This document shows positions 9,861-17,703 of a stretch of 64,000 bases of DNA, piece by piece. Numbering within the stretch: position 1 is the first letter of the stretch; each line of letters starts with the position of its first letter. The DNA comes from a bacterium (GTDB lineage Bacteria > Bacillota > Bacilli > Lactobacillales > Streptococcaceae). The DNA is taken from positions 186,001 through 250,000 of the forward strand of contig CAJNBS010000002.1 in NCBI GenBank assembly GCA_905221065.1, given 5' to 3'. The position numbers and the translations under genes were made by a program. The notes under the pieces were generated by a model. It saw only the letters and a list, made by a program, of their open reading frames with translations, was not told where the DNA came from and searched no databases.

Positions 9861-10271
9861 ATGCACTTTAGATTGGAAAATGAGGAATCCCAGAAGGCGC
9901 AAGAAATTGCAAATTTGATTCGTGCTTATAACCGTTCAAAAAGAGAAGAGGCTGAAAGTGAGCCATTGAATCTTTATGTTGAAGATGAAAAGGGCAATCT
10001 TCTGGCAGGCTTGGTAGCTGAGACTTTTGGAAATTGGCTTGAAATTGAGTATTTGTTTGTGAAAGAGGAGTTACGAGGGCAAGGAATCGGTTCAAAACTA
10101 TTGCAACAGGCTGAAAGTGAAGCTAAGAATCGAAACTGTCGTTTTGCCTTTGTCAATACTTACCAGTTTCAAGCTCCAGATTTTTATAAAAGGCATGGCT
10201 ACAAGGAAGTCTTTAGGTTACAAGATTATCCCCACATTGGCCAAAGATATTATTACCAAAAGAATCTGTAA
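9861..10271 (+). CDS. GNAT family N-acetyltransferase
   Basis: Small GNAT of 136 aa. The acetyl-CoA loop is LRGQGIGSKLL (about residues 75-85) and the C-terminal NTYQFQAPDFYKRHGYKE is typical of the fold. It starts 7 nt after GAGGAGG and is driven by a strong promoter. The substrate is unknown. Downstream lies debris of a HAD hydrolase gene. Confidence 0.85.
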   Translation: MHFRLENEESQKAQEIANLIRAYNRSKREEAESEPLNLYVEDEKGNLLAGLVAETFGNWLEIEYLFVKEELRGQGIGSKLLQQAESEAKNRNCRFAFVNTYQFQAPDFYKRHGYKEVFRLQDYPHIGQRYYYQKNL

Positions 10272-10290
10272 GGAGAATATGAAAGCATAA

Positions 10291-10507
10291 AGCAAAGAGG
10301 GATTTTTCACATTACTATGAAGGTGGATTGATAGGCATAAGATTGACCGTTTAAGGAGATTCTAGACAAATACCAGTTAAATCCTACAAATTGTGTCTTT
10401 CTAGGCGATATGGAGGACAATATAATCGCAGCTGAGAAGGTGGGCATCAAGATCTATCAGGTTAAGAAAAAAGTGATGTCGCCGATATTTTGAAATCATA
10501 TATTTAG
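10291..10507 (+). pseudogene. HAD-family hydrolase remnant
   Basis: Translation from about 10363 reads LDKYQLNPTNCVFLGDMEDN followed by IIAAEKVGIKIYQV, which is the C-terminal GD-x(3)-D/N-I-x-AA-x-x-x-G block of HAD phosphatases. The N-terminal nucleophile region is absent. The frame is broken within an A-run at about 10466-10471; skipping one frame restores a plausible ending SDVADILKSYI. Upstream, short in-frame pieces (HYYEGGLIGI) also fit the family. This is a decayed gene fragment. Confidence 0.7.
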
Positions 10508-10513
10508 ACTCAA

Positions 10514-10547
10514 AACTCTCTATCTTTTGTGGTAGAGAGTTTTTTGT
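10514..10547 (+). terminator. Terminator after the HAD remnant
   Basis: AACTCTCTA and TAGAGAGTT arms with a 10-nt loop and a T-rich tail. It still marks the original end of the broken HAD gene. Confidence 0.7.
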
Positions 10548-10578
10548 TAATAAAATATTACAAAATGACATTTATATA

Positions 10579-10606
10579 TTGCATTAAGTTAGATATATGA
10601 TATAAT
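10579..10606 (+). promoter_or_regulatory. Promoter of the XRE regulator
   Basis: TTGCAT at 10579, a 16-bp spacer and TATAAT at 10601-10606 with TGA just before it (extended -10). Confidence 0.55.
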
Positions 10607-10653
10607 AAGGTTAAAAAGAGGCGCAACTTTTTAAAACTATAAGGAGGATGCAG

Positions 10654-10863
10654 GTGGCTAAAAATTTAAAATTAAAATTAGCTCGGGTTGAGCGTGATTT
10701 AACACAAGGTCAACTGGCAGAGGCTGTTGGGGTGACGCGCCAGACTATTGGTTTGATAGAGGCGGGAAAATACAATCCCAGTCTCTCGCTCTGCCAGTCC
10801 ATTTGCAGATGTTTAGGGAAAACACTAGACCAACTATTTTGGGAGGAAGAAGATGGTAACTAA
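10654..10863 (+). CDS. XRE-family transcriptional regulator (YozG/Cro-like)
   Basis: 69-aa helix-turn-helix protein consisting of a single Cro/C1-type HTH: LTQGQLAEAVGVTRQTIGLI is the core, followed by the Leu/Phe-rich tail typical of short regulators. I choose GTG at 10654 because AAGGAGG ends at 10647, touching the upstream ATG at 10648 but leaving 6 nt to the GTG. It overlaps the next gene by 11 bp. Such pairs of short XRE regulator plus small membrane protein are common in Firmicutes; the regulator probably controls its own operon. Confidence 0.85.
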   Translation: MAKNLKLKLARVERDLTQGQLAEAVGVTRQTIGLIEAGKYNPSLSLCQSICRCLGKTLDQLFWEEEDGN

Positions 10864-11341
10864 ATTCATTCATTATCAATTACTTGACGAAAGAGAAGAA
10901 CAATTAATCAATAAAGCTGGGGCGGAATCCTTTTCCCTCTTCATTGGGCTTGTGCTTCTAAGCTATTTGGTGGCTGTATTAGCTCCCTCTCTTTTTAATC
11001 CGAATTTTCTAGTCTATACTCTGATAGTAGGGATTTTCTTCTTTTTCAATCGTGCTCGTTATCTGGGAGTGACCTATTATAGCCGATTTCATTTTACGAT
11101 TTTGGGTTGTTTTTTCTTAACCTTGGCGATTACAACTCTCTTGATGTTGCAGAATTATCAATTCAATATAGAAATTTATCAGCACAATCCTTTGAACGTT
11201 AAATACTTGTCTGCTTGGGTCATTACATATGTCATTTACCTTCCCTGGGTCTTTATTGGCAATCTTGGTCTTAAAAGTTATGGTGAATGGGCCCAGAAAA
11301 AATTTGAGCAAGACATGGATGAACTGGAGAGTGGAGAATAG
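10853..11341 (+). CDS. Small integral membrane protein paired with XRE regulator
   Basis: 162 aa, with four predicted hydrophobic segments (about residues 25-45, 50-65, 80-100 and 120-140). The N-terminus LLDEREEQLINKAGAESF resembles the DERE-containing membrane partners of short XRE regulators (DUF6773/DUF2178-like), but I cannot name the family with certainty. It is translationally coupled to the regulator. The function is unknown. Confidence 0.75.
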   Translation: MVTKFIHYQLLDEREEQLINKAGAESFSLFIGLVLLSYLVAVLAPSLFNPNFLVYTLIVGIFFFFNRARYLGVTYYSRFHFTILGCFFLTLAITTLLMLQNYQFNIEIYQHNPLNVKYLSAWVITYVIYLPWVFIGNLGLKSYGEWAQKKFEQDMDELESGE

Positions 11342-11372
11342 CTTGTTACTCTTTTCTCAATCCAGCTAAATG

Positions 11373-11428
11373 TGATATAATAGTACTAATTTATTGGAAT
11401 ACATGAAAGTTTTTGAAAAATTTCATGT
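11373..11428 (+). promoter_or_regulatory. Extended -10 promoter and inverted repeat ahead of pncB
   Basis: TGATATAAT at 11373-11381 is an extended -10 element. In the leader, ACATGAAA (11401-11408) and TTTCATGT (11421-11428) form a perfect 8-bp inverted repeat with a 12-nt loop. It has no T tail, so it is more likely an operator or mRNA structure than a terminator. Confidence 0.5.
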
Positions 11429-11455
11429 GTTTCTAGTTAAGGAAGTAGGAAAAGT

Positions 11456-12916
11456 ATGTATCCAGATGATAGTTTGACATTGCACACGGACTTGTACCAG
11501 ATTAATATGATGCAGGTTTACTTTGACCAAGGGATTCACAATAAGAAGGCGGTCTTTGAGGTTTATTTCCGCCAACAGCCTTTTAAGAATGGCTATGCGG
11601 TTTTTGCTGGTTTGGAAAGAATTGTGAACTATCTTGAAGACTTGCGTTTTTCAGATAGTGATATTGCCTATTTGGAGTCGCTTGGCTATCATGGGGAATT
11701 CTTGGACTATCTTCGCAATTTCAAGTTGGAGTTGACCGTTCGTTCTGCCCAAGAAGGGGATTTGGTTTTTGCTAATGAACCGATTGTGCAGGTGGAAGGC
11801 CCTCTAGCCCAATGTCAGTTGGTCGAAACAGCTCTTTTGAACATCGTTAACTACCAGACCTTGGTGGCTACTAAGGCAGCACGTATTCGTTCAGTCATTG
11901 AAGATGAACCCTTGATGGAGTTTGGGACACGTCGGGCTCAAGAAATGGATGCGGCTATCTGGGGAACACGCGCAGCGGTGATTGGTGGTGCCAATGGAAC
12001 CAGCAACGTGCGTGCTGGTAAACTTTTTGACATTCCTGTCTTGGGGACTCACGCCCATGCCTTGGTACAGGTTTATGGTAACGACTATGAGGCCTTTAAG
12101 GCTTACGCTGCGACCCACAAAAATTGCGTCTTTCTTGTGGATACCTATGACACCCTTCGCATCGGTGTGCCAGCTGCCATTCAGGTGGCGCGTGAGCTGG
12201 GCGACCAGATTAACTTTATGGGTGTGCGGATTGACTCTGGGGATATTGCCTACATTTCTAAGAAAGTCCGTCAGCAACTGGACGAGGCTGGATTTACAGA
12301 GGCTAAGATTTATGCATCTAATGATCTAGATGAAAATACTATCCTCAACCTCAAGATGCAAAAGGCTAAGATTGATGTCTGGGGTGTGGGAACCAAGCTG
12401 ATTACAGCCTATGACCAACCAGCTCTTGGGGCAGTTTATAAGATTGTGGCCATCGAAGATGAAAATGGTAATATGCGTAATACCATCAAACTGTCTAATA
12501 ATGCGGAAAAAGTATCGACGCCAGGTAAGAAGCAGGTGTGGCGTATTACCAGTCGTGAAAAAGGCAAGTCAGAGGGTGACTATATCACTTATGACGGTGT
12601 GGATGTGAGCGACATGACTGAAATCAAGATGTTCCATCCGACTTATACATACATCAAGAAGACCGTTCGTAATTTTGATGCTGTTCCTCTCTTGATGGAT
12701 ATTTTCAAGGACGGGAAATTGATTTACAACTTGCCTAGCTTGACTGAGATTCAGGATTATGCCCGTAAGGAATTTGACAAGTTGTGGGATGAGTACAAGC
12801 GTGTTCTCAATCCGCAGCATTATCCAGTGGATTTGGCGCGTGATGTATGGCAAGACAAGATGGACTTGATTGACAAAATGCGCAAGGAAGCCCTTGGTGA
12901 AGGAGAAGAAGAATGA
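11456..12916 (+). CDS. pncB: Nicotinate phosphoribosyltransferase
   Basis: Converts nicotinate and PRPP to nicotinate mononucleotide in the Preiss-Handler NAD salvage route. 486 aa, a normal length for Gram-positive PncB. Recognisable blocks are [10 protein letters not shown] at the N-terminus, [13 protein letters not shown] and GGANGTSNV in the middle, and [14 protein letters not shown] for phosphate binding. It ends by overlapping nadE by 4 bp (ATGA), so the two are coupled. Streptococci lack de novo NAD synthesis, which makes this pair essential for using nicotinate. Confidence 0.96.
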   Translation: MYPDDSLTLHTDLYQINMMQVYFDQGIHNKKAVFEVYFRQQPFKNGYAVFAGLERIVNYLEDLRFSDSDIAYLESLGYHGEFLDYLRNFKLELTVRSAQEGDLVFANEPIVQVEGPLAQCQLVETALLNIVNYQTLVATKAARIRSVIEDEPLMEFGTRRAQEMDAAIWGTRAAVIGGANGTSNVRAGKLFDIPVLGTHAHALVQVYGNDYEAFKAYAATHKNCVFLVDTYDTLRIGVPAAIQVARELGDQINFMGVRIDSGDIAYISKKVRQQLDEAGFTEAKIYASNDLDENTILNLKMQKAKIDVWGVGTKLITAYDQPALGAVYKIVAIEDENGNMRNTIKLSNNAEKVSTPGKKQVWRITSREKGKSEGDYITYDGVDVSDMTEIKMFHPTYTYIKKTVRNFDAVPLLMDIFKDGKLIYNLPSLTEIQDYARKEFDKLWDEYKRVLNPQHYPVDLARDVWQDKMDLIDKMRKEALGEGEEE

Positions 12917-13737
12917 GTTTGCAAGAAACGATTATCCAAGAACTAGGCGTGAAACCAGTGATTGATGCCCAGGAAGAAATCCGTCGTTCGATTGATTTTT
13001 TAAAGAGATATCTGAAAAAGCATCCCTTCCTAAAAACCTTTGTATTAGGGATTTCTGGAGGTCAGGATTCAACCTTGGCAGGTCGCTTGGCCCAATTAGC
13101 TATGGAAGAACTGCGAGCAGAGACAGGAGATGACAACTACAAATTTATCGCTGTCCGTCTGCCATACGGAGTGCAAGCTGATGAAGCAGATGCTCAAAAA
13201 GCTCTAGCCTTTATCCAGCCAGATGTCAGCTTGGTGGTTAATATTAAGGAATCAGCTGACGCTATGACAGCTGCAGTCGAAGCGACAGGAAGCCCTGTTT
13301 CAGACTTCAACAAGGGAAATATTAAGGCTCGTTGCCGTATGATTGCCCAATATGCCCTGGCTGGTGCTCATAGTGGAGCGGTCATTGGAACAGACCATGC
13401 TGCGGAAAATATCACAGGTTTCTTTACCAAGTTTGGTGACGGTGGTGCAGATATTTTACCACTTTTCCGCCTCAATAAACGCCAAGGAAAACAACTATTG
13501 AAGGAACTAGGTGCAGACCCAGCCCTTTATGAAAAAATCCCAACAGCAGACCTAGAAGAAGACAAACCAGGACTAGCTGATGAAGTCGCACTTGGAGTCA
13601 CTTATGAAGAGATTGACGACTACTTAGAAGGCAAAACAATCAGCCCAGAAGCTCAAGCGACCATTGAAAACTGGTGGCACAAAGGCCAACACAAACGCCA
13701 CTTACCAATCACAGTATTTGATGACTTTTGGGAGTAA
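12913..13737 (+). CDS. nadE: Ammonia-dependent NAD synthetase
   Basis: Final step of NAD synthesis: amidates nicotinate adenine dinucleotide using ATP and ammonia. 274 aa, the size of the single-domain NH3-dependent enzyme without a glutaminase domain. The PP-loop ATPase motif [14 protein letters not shown] is at about residues 46-59, and [20 protein letters not shown] is the NAD-binding block. Cotranscribed with pncB. Followed directly by an array of hairpins. Confidence 0.96.
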   Translation: MSLQETIIQELGVKPVIDAQEEIRRSIDFLKRYLKKHPFLKTFVLGISGGQDSTLAGRLAQLAMEELRAETGDDNYKFIAVRLPYGVQADEADAQKALAFIQPDVSLVVNIKESADAMTAAVEATGSPVSDFNKGNIKARCRMIAQYALAGAHSGAVIGTDHAAENITGFFTKFGDGGADILPLFRLNKRQGKQLLKELGADPALYEKIPTADLEEDKPGLADEVALGVTYEEIDDYLEGKTISPEAQATIENWWHKGQHKRHLPITVFDDFWE

Positions 13738-13910
13738 AAACCTCCAGTGGAGGTTTTTACCCTGAGCCTAGAAATGAGAAAGCGAAGAAGGTCCGGGGGA
13801 CCTTTTTAGCTTGAGCCTTGAAACTCGAGAGCAAGAATAACCTCCAGTAGAGGTTTTCAGCCTCTCACCTTGAAATAAAAAAGTGAGAGAAGGTCCGGTG
13901 GACCTTTTTA
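13738..13910 (+). terminator. Tandem array of four terminator-like hairpins after nadE
   Basis: Two copies of a roughly 100-bp unit, each with two GC-rich hairpins followed by T runs. CCTCCAGTGGAGG begins at 13741 and recurs as CCTCCAGTAGAGG at 13841; GGTCCGGGGGACC begins at 13790 and recurs as GGTCCGGTGGACC at 13892. Between them lie weaker stems (CTCTCAC / GTGAGAG at 13862-13888). The first is the nadE terminator; the purpose of the others is unclear. Confidence 0.75.
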
Positions 13911-13994
13911 GCTTATAACCTTGAGATTAGAAAGCAAAACAAGTTTCAATGGAGATTGGACAGAGAATCATCTATCAGAAAGTGAGGTAGTATC

Positions 13995-14546
13995 GTGAAA
14001 TCTATCGGTACACAAATATTACAAACAGAACGTTTGATTTTAAGAAGATTTGTGGAGAGTGATGCAGAAGCTATGTTTCAAAATTGGGCTTCATCCGCTG
14101 AGAATCTGACCTATGTTACCTGGGATCCCCATCCTGATGTCGAAATCACTCGAAACTCGATTCGCAATTGGGTTGCTTCCTATACCAGTCCCAACTATTA
14201 CAAATGGGCCATTTGTCTCAAAGAAAACCCAGAGCAAGTGATAGGAGATATCAGTATCGTTGCAATAGATGAGAACGATTCTTCTTGTGAAATTGGTTAT
14301 GTGCTAGGCAAGGCTTACTGGGGGAATGGTATGATGACAGAGGCCTTGAAAGCTGTCTTGGACTTTTGTTTTACTCAAGTAGGCTTTCAAGAAGTCAAGG
14401 CACGTTATGCCAGTCTCAATCCAGCTTCAGGTCGTGTCATGGAAAAGGCTGGAATGTCCTATCTCAAGACTATTACCAATGGTGTAGAGAGAAAAGGCTA
14501 TCTTGTGGATCTTATTTATTATCAGATAAGCTGTGAAGACAGATAA
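13995..14546 (+). CDS. RimJ/RimL-type GNAT acetyltransferase
   Basis: 183-aa acetyltransferase of the ribosomal-protein-alanine/aminoglycoside group (Acetyltransf_3). The N-terminal QTERLILRRFVESDAEAMF and the block GYVLGKAYWGNGMMTEALKA are typical. The start is GTG, preceded by GTGAGGTAG. The substrate is unknown; family members acetylate protein N-termini or small molecules. It follows the hairpin array and precedes a BOX element. Confidence 0.87.
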   Translation: MKSIGTQILQTERLILRRFVESDAEAMFQNWASSAENLTYVTWDPHPDVEITRNSIRNWVASYTSPNYYKWAICLKENPEQVIGDISIVAIDENDSSCEIGYVLGKAYWGNGMMTEALKAVLDFCFTQVGFQEVKARYASLNPASGRVMEKAGMSYLKTITNGVERKGYLVDLIYYQISCEDR

Positions 14547-14646
14547 TCTTAACATTTATTACTTATCCGCTGTTCTTTTTTTTTCATTTATCCTCTCTTT
14601 TCCGAATAAATAGATAGAGCCAGTGAATCTAGTAAAACTAGATTTA

Positions 14647-14752
14647 ATACTCTTCGAAAATCAAATTCAAACCACGTCAACGTCGCCTTGCCGTACTCAA
14701 GTACAGCCTGCGGCTAGTTTCCTAGTTTGCTCTTTGATTTTCATTGAGTATA
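14647..14752 (-). repeat. BOX element (boxA-boxC, no boxB)
   Basis: On the minus strand it begins with the boxA start (ACTCAATGAAAATCAAAGAG), continues with CAAACTAGGAAACTAGCCGC and ends with the boxC sequence TTTTCGAAGAGTA. It lacks a boxB module. BOX elements are non-coding, mobilisable repeats of the pneumococcus/mitis group. It lies just upstream of the -10 (TGGTATAAT, 14759-14767) of the Rpn-type gene. Confidence 0.88.
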
Positions 14753-14782
14753 AAACTGTGGTATAATAAGAGGAGGAAATGG

Positions 14783-15658
14783 ATGACTTTAAGACATCCG
14801 GGCATTAGCCCGACCAATGACTTGGTAGCTAAGAAAATCTTCAGCAATCCAGAAATCACTTGTCAATTTATTCGCGATATGTTGGATTTACCAGCCAAGA
14901 ATGTAACGATTTTGGAGGGAAGTAATATTCATGTACTACCTTCCCTGCCTTATTCAGCCCAAGATTTCTATACAAGTATAGACGTTTTGGCGGAGTTGGA
15001 TAATGGCACACAGGTTATTATTGAAATTCAAGTTCATCATCAGAATTTTTTCATCAATCGCCTGTGGGCTTATTTGTGCAGTCAGGTCAATCAGAATCTT
15101 GAAAAAATTCGCCAACGTGAAGGCGATACACACCAGAGTTACAAACATATTGCACCTGTTTACGCAATAGCTATTGTGGATAGTAATTATTTCTCAGATG
15201 ACTTGGCCTTCCACAGCTTTAGTATGCGGGAGGACACGACGGGTGAGGTCTTAACCATCACAAACAATGGACAAGAAAACCATCTGGTTAAGATGGCGTT
15301 CTTGGAACTAAAAAAATACAGAGAAACCAGCAAAGATAGCATTCGCAAACCGTGGTTGGAGTTTTTCGGTAATAAACCCTTTACCCAACAACCTGAACGA
15401 GCCATCAGCCAAGCAGACCAACTGCTGGACTATAAAAGCTGGTCCGAGGAGGACAGGAAGATGTTTAGTGAACAACGCAGACGTGAAGAACAAGCCTTGT
15501 TAGCGCAGGACTATGCCTTGGAAACTGCTAGGGCAGAAGGTATTGAACAGGGACTAAAAAAAGGGTTAGTAAATCTTGTTCGCCAGCATCTTTTAACAGC
15601 AGAGGTTGCGAGTGAGCAATTAGGCATGACTGTCTCCGAGTTTGAGGCCTTGTTGTAA
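14783..15658 (+). CDS. Rpn-family (PD-(D/E)XK) recombination-promoting nuclease / putative transposase
   Basis: 291 aa. The N-terminus HPGISPTNDLVAKKIF and the block DVLAELDNGTQVIIEIQVHH carry the PD-(D/E)xK nuclease pattern (D, then ExQ) of the Rpn/YhgA family (PF12784). These proteins are DNA nucleases, often multicopy and fast-evolving, with reported roles in recombination and in some cases phage defence. The ATG at 14783 follows AGGAGG by 6 nt; an in-frame upstream ATG at 14744 lies in the BOX and is rejected. The last ~130 codons are repeated downstream with a 403-bp period. Confidence 0.85.
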   Translation: MTLRHPGISPTNDLVAKKIFSNPEITCQFIRDMLDLPAKNVTILEGSNIHVLPSLPYSAQDFYTSIDVLAELDNGTQVIIEIQVHHQNFFINRLWAYLCSQVNQNLEKIRQREGDTHQSYKHIAPVYAIAIVDSNYFSDDLAFHSFSMREDTTGEVLTITNNGQENHLVKMAFLELKKYRETSKDSIRKPWLEFFGNKPFTQQPERAISQADQLLDYKSWSEEDRKMFSEQRRREEQALLAQDYALETARAEGIEQGLKKGLVNLVRQHLLTAEVASEQLGMTVSEFEALL

Positions 15659-15661
15659 GAC

Positions 15662-16061
15662 TAGCACTAATGGTCAAGAAAACCATCTAGTCAAGATGGC
15701 ATTCTTGGAATTAAAAAAATACAGAGAAACCAGCAAGGATAGTATTCGCAAGCCGTGGTTGGAGTTTTTTGGAAACAAGCCCTTTACTAAACAACCCGAG
15801 CGAGCCATCAGCCAGGCAGACCAACTGCTGGACTATAAAAGCTGGTCCGAGGAGGACAGGAAAATGTTTAGTGAACAACGCAGGCGTGAAGAACAAGCCT
15901 TGTTAGCGCAGGACTATGCCTTGGAAACAGCTAGAGCAGAAGGGATTGAACAAGGACTAAAAAAAGGGTTAGTAAATCTTGTTCGCCAGCATCTTTTAAC
16001 AGCAGAGGTTGCGAGTGAGCAATTGGGCATGACCGTTGCTGAGTTTGAAGCCTTGTTGTAA
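15662..16061 (+). pseudogene. Second copy of the 3' part of the Rpn-type gene
   Basis: From NGQENHLVKMAFLELKKYRE to the C-terminus EFEALL this is nearly identical to residues about 160-291 of the gene just upstream. It lacks the nuclease N-terminus and has no credible start or ribosome site. The period of 403 bp is not divisible by three, so it is not an in-frame extension. It is a tandem duplication product, or a recombination cassette for the parent's C-terminus. Confidence 0.75.
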
Positions 16062-16067
16062 GACTAG

Positions 16068-16176
16068 CACTAACAGTCTGGAAAACCATCTGGTCAAGAT
16101 GGCATTCTTGGAATTAAGAAAATATAGAGAAACCAGCAAAGATAAGGTTCATAAACCGTGGTTGGAGTTTTTGTAA
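16068..16176 (+). pseudogene. Third, truncated copy of the Rpn-type 3' region
   Basis: GAAAACCATC at 16081 is again 403 bp after its counterpart at 15678. The copy encodes HLVKMAFLELRKYRETSKDK and then KPWLEFL before a TAA. Only about 100 bp remain before unrelated sequence. Confidence 0.7.
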
Positions 16177-16191
16177 ATCAGTAAGTCAATG

Positions 16192-16232
16192 ACAGATTTT
16201 TTCCGTGATAAAGGGAAGAATCTGTTTTTTTT
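16192..16232 (+). terminator. Terminator after the Rpn-type repeats
   Basis: CAGATTTTTTCC and GGGAAGAATCTG form a long stem with an 8-nt loop, followed by a T8 run. It probably serves the original Rpn-type gene. Confidence 0.75.
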
Positions 16233-16406
16233 ATTTACTAGATGTTCGCTCTAAAACCTAAGATAGCTTACTCTTTTACTCATGCTTTTTTGATTTATTT
16301 GAAGTATAACCTGATTAAATTCCTATTTTTCCCTATCATTGTCCCTGTTTTTTCTGGAGTTTTGGGGCTATAATAGTACTATCAAATCAAAGAATGGAGG
16401 AAGGCA

Positions 16407-17117
16407 ATGGATAATATAATCTTTTTTATCAGTGTGTTTCTTGCTGGAATTCTTTCCTTCTTTTCTCCTTGTATCTTACCCTTGTTACCGGTCTATGCAG
16501 GGGTCTTACTGGATGACAAAGATGGTTCTCAGGCTTCTAGTGGAAAATATTCAATATCAGTTGTTAGTCTATTGCGAACTTTGGCTTTTATAGCGGGGAT
16601 ATCCTTTATCTTTATCTTACTGGGCTATGGAGCTGGTTTTTTAGGCAATTTGCTGTATGCTTCTTGGTTTCAGTATGTGACGGGTGCGGTCATCATTCTC
16701 TTGGGCTTGCATCAGATGGAAGTCTTACATTTGAAGGGACTATACAAGGAAAGAAGGCTACAATTAAGGAGACAGGGGCAAAAGGGTAAGGGCTATAGTC
16801 AGGCATTTTTACTGGGCTTGATCTTTAGTTTTGCTTGGACGCCATGTGTGGGGCCGGTTCTGGGCTCTGTTTTGGCTTTGGCGGCTTCAGGTGGTTCAGG
16901 AGCTTGGCAGGGAGCTGGACTCATGTTGGTTTACACGCTGGGATTGGCACTACCATTTTTGGTTCTAGCTCTCGCCTCCAGCTATGTTTTGAAACATTTC
17001 CGAAAACTCCATCCTTATCTCGGAGCCCTCAAAAAAGTGGGTGGTTTTCTCATTATCGTAATGGGAATCTTGGTTCTTTTGGGAAATGCTTCCATTTTGA
17101 CTACATTATTTGAATAG
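16407..17117 (+). CDS. ccdA1: Cytochrome c biogenesis protein CcdA (thiol electron carrier)
   Basis: Six-helix membrane protein of the DsbD/CcdA family, 236 aa, that passes electrons from cytoplasmic thioredoxin to surface thioredoxin-like lipoproteins. The conserved Cys residues are in SFFSPCILPLLPVY (helix 1) and FAWTPCVGPVLGSV (helix 4). The start follows GGAGGAAG. The stop is 13 bp before the thioredoxin lipoprotein gene. In pneumococcus this three-gene set (ccdA1-etrx1-msrAB2) protects surface proteins against methionine oxidation. Confidence 0.93.
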   Translation: MDNIIFFISVFLAGILSFFSPCILPLLPVYAGVLLDDKDGSQASSGKYSISVVSLLRTLAFIAGISFIFILLGYGAGFLGNLLYASWFQYVTGAVIILLGLHQMEVLHLKGLYKERRLQLRRQGQKGKGYSQAFLLGLIFSFAWTPCVGPVLGSVLALAASGGSGAWQGAGLMLVYTLGLALPFLVLALASSYVLKHFRKLHPYLGALKKVGGFLIIVMGILVLLGNASILTTLFE

Positions 17118-17130
17118 AGAGGAAAAAGAA

Positions 17131-17694
17131 ATGAAAAAATGGCAAACATGTCTCCTTGGAGTAGGCTCAATCTGTTGCTTGGCAGCCTGTTCGGCTAAAA
17201 ACATGTCAGACGAGTCTACTATGAAGGAGCAAACCAAAACAGAACAAGTCAGTGCGCAAACTGCGACTAAAGGTCAAGCAGTTGCTGATTTTGAATTGAT
17301 GGGTGTAGATGGTAAGACCTACCGCTTGTCTGATTACAAGGGCAAGAAAGTCTATCTCAAATTCTGGGCTTCTTGGTGTTCCATCTGTCTGGCCAGCCTT
17401 CCAGATACGGATGAAATCGCTAAGGATGCTGGTGATGACTATGTGGTCTTGACAGTGGTGTCTCCTGGTCACAAGGGAGAACAAGCGGAAGCTGACTTTA
17501 AGAACTGGTACAAGGGCTTGAATTATAAAAATTTCCCAGTTCTAATTGATCCATCAGGTAAACTTTTAGAAAGTTATGGCGTTCGTTCTTACCCAACTCA
17601 AGCCTTTATAGACAAGGAAGGCAAACTGGTCAAAACGCAACCAGGTTTTATGGATAAGGATATGATTTTAAAAGAATTGAAAGAAATGGGGTAG
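17131..17694 (+). CDS. etrx1: Surface thioredoxin-like lipoprotein Etrx1 (TlpA family)
   Basis: 187-aa lipoprotein that reduces MsrAB2. The signal peptide ends in the lipobox LAAC (Cys about residue 20), giving a membrane-anchored extracellular protein. The thioredoxin domain has WASWCSICLASLP, active site CSIC, and the cis-Pro region SYPTQAF. I choose ATG 17131, which begins MKKWQ and has AGAGGAAAAAG ahead; an in-frame ATG at 17110 overlaps ccdA and would spoil the signal peptide. It lies between its electron donor gene and its client gene. Confidence 0.93.
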   Translation: MKKWQTCLLGVGSICCLAACSAKNMSDESTMKEQTKTEQVSAQTATKGQAVADFELMGVDGKTYRLSDYKGKKVYLKFWASWCSICLASLPDTDEIAKDAGDDYVVLTVVSPGHKGEQAEADFKNWYKGLNYKNFPVLIDPSGKLLESYGVRSYPTQAFIDKEGKLVKTQPGFMDKDMILKELKEMG

Positions 17695-17703
17695 AGAAAG
17701 GTC

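Noticed and set aside
13738..13910. CRISPR-like array
   Set aside because: Units are hairpins of two different kinds with T tails and a ~100-bp period, not identical 25-36-bp repeats with unique spacers, and no cas genes are near.
14744..14782. Upstream ATG as the start of the Rpn-type gene
   Set aside because: It falls in the BOX element and upstream of the -10; ATG 14783 has AGGAGG at the right distance.
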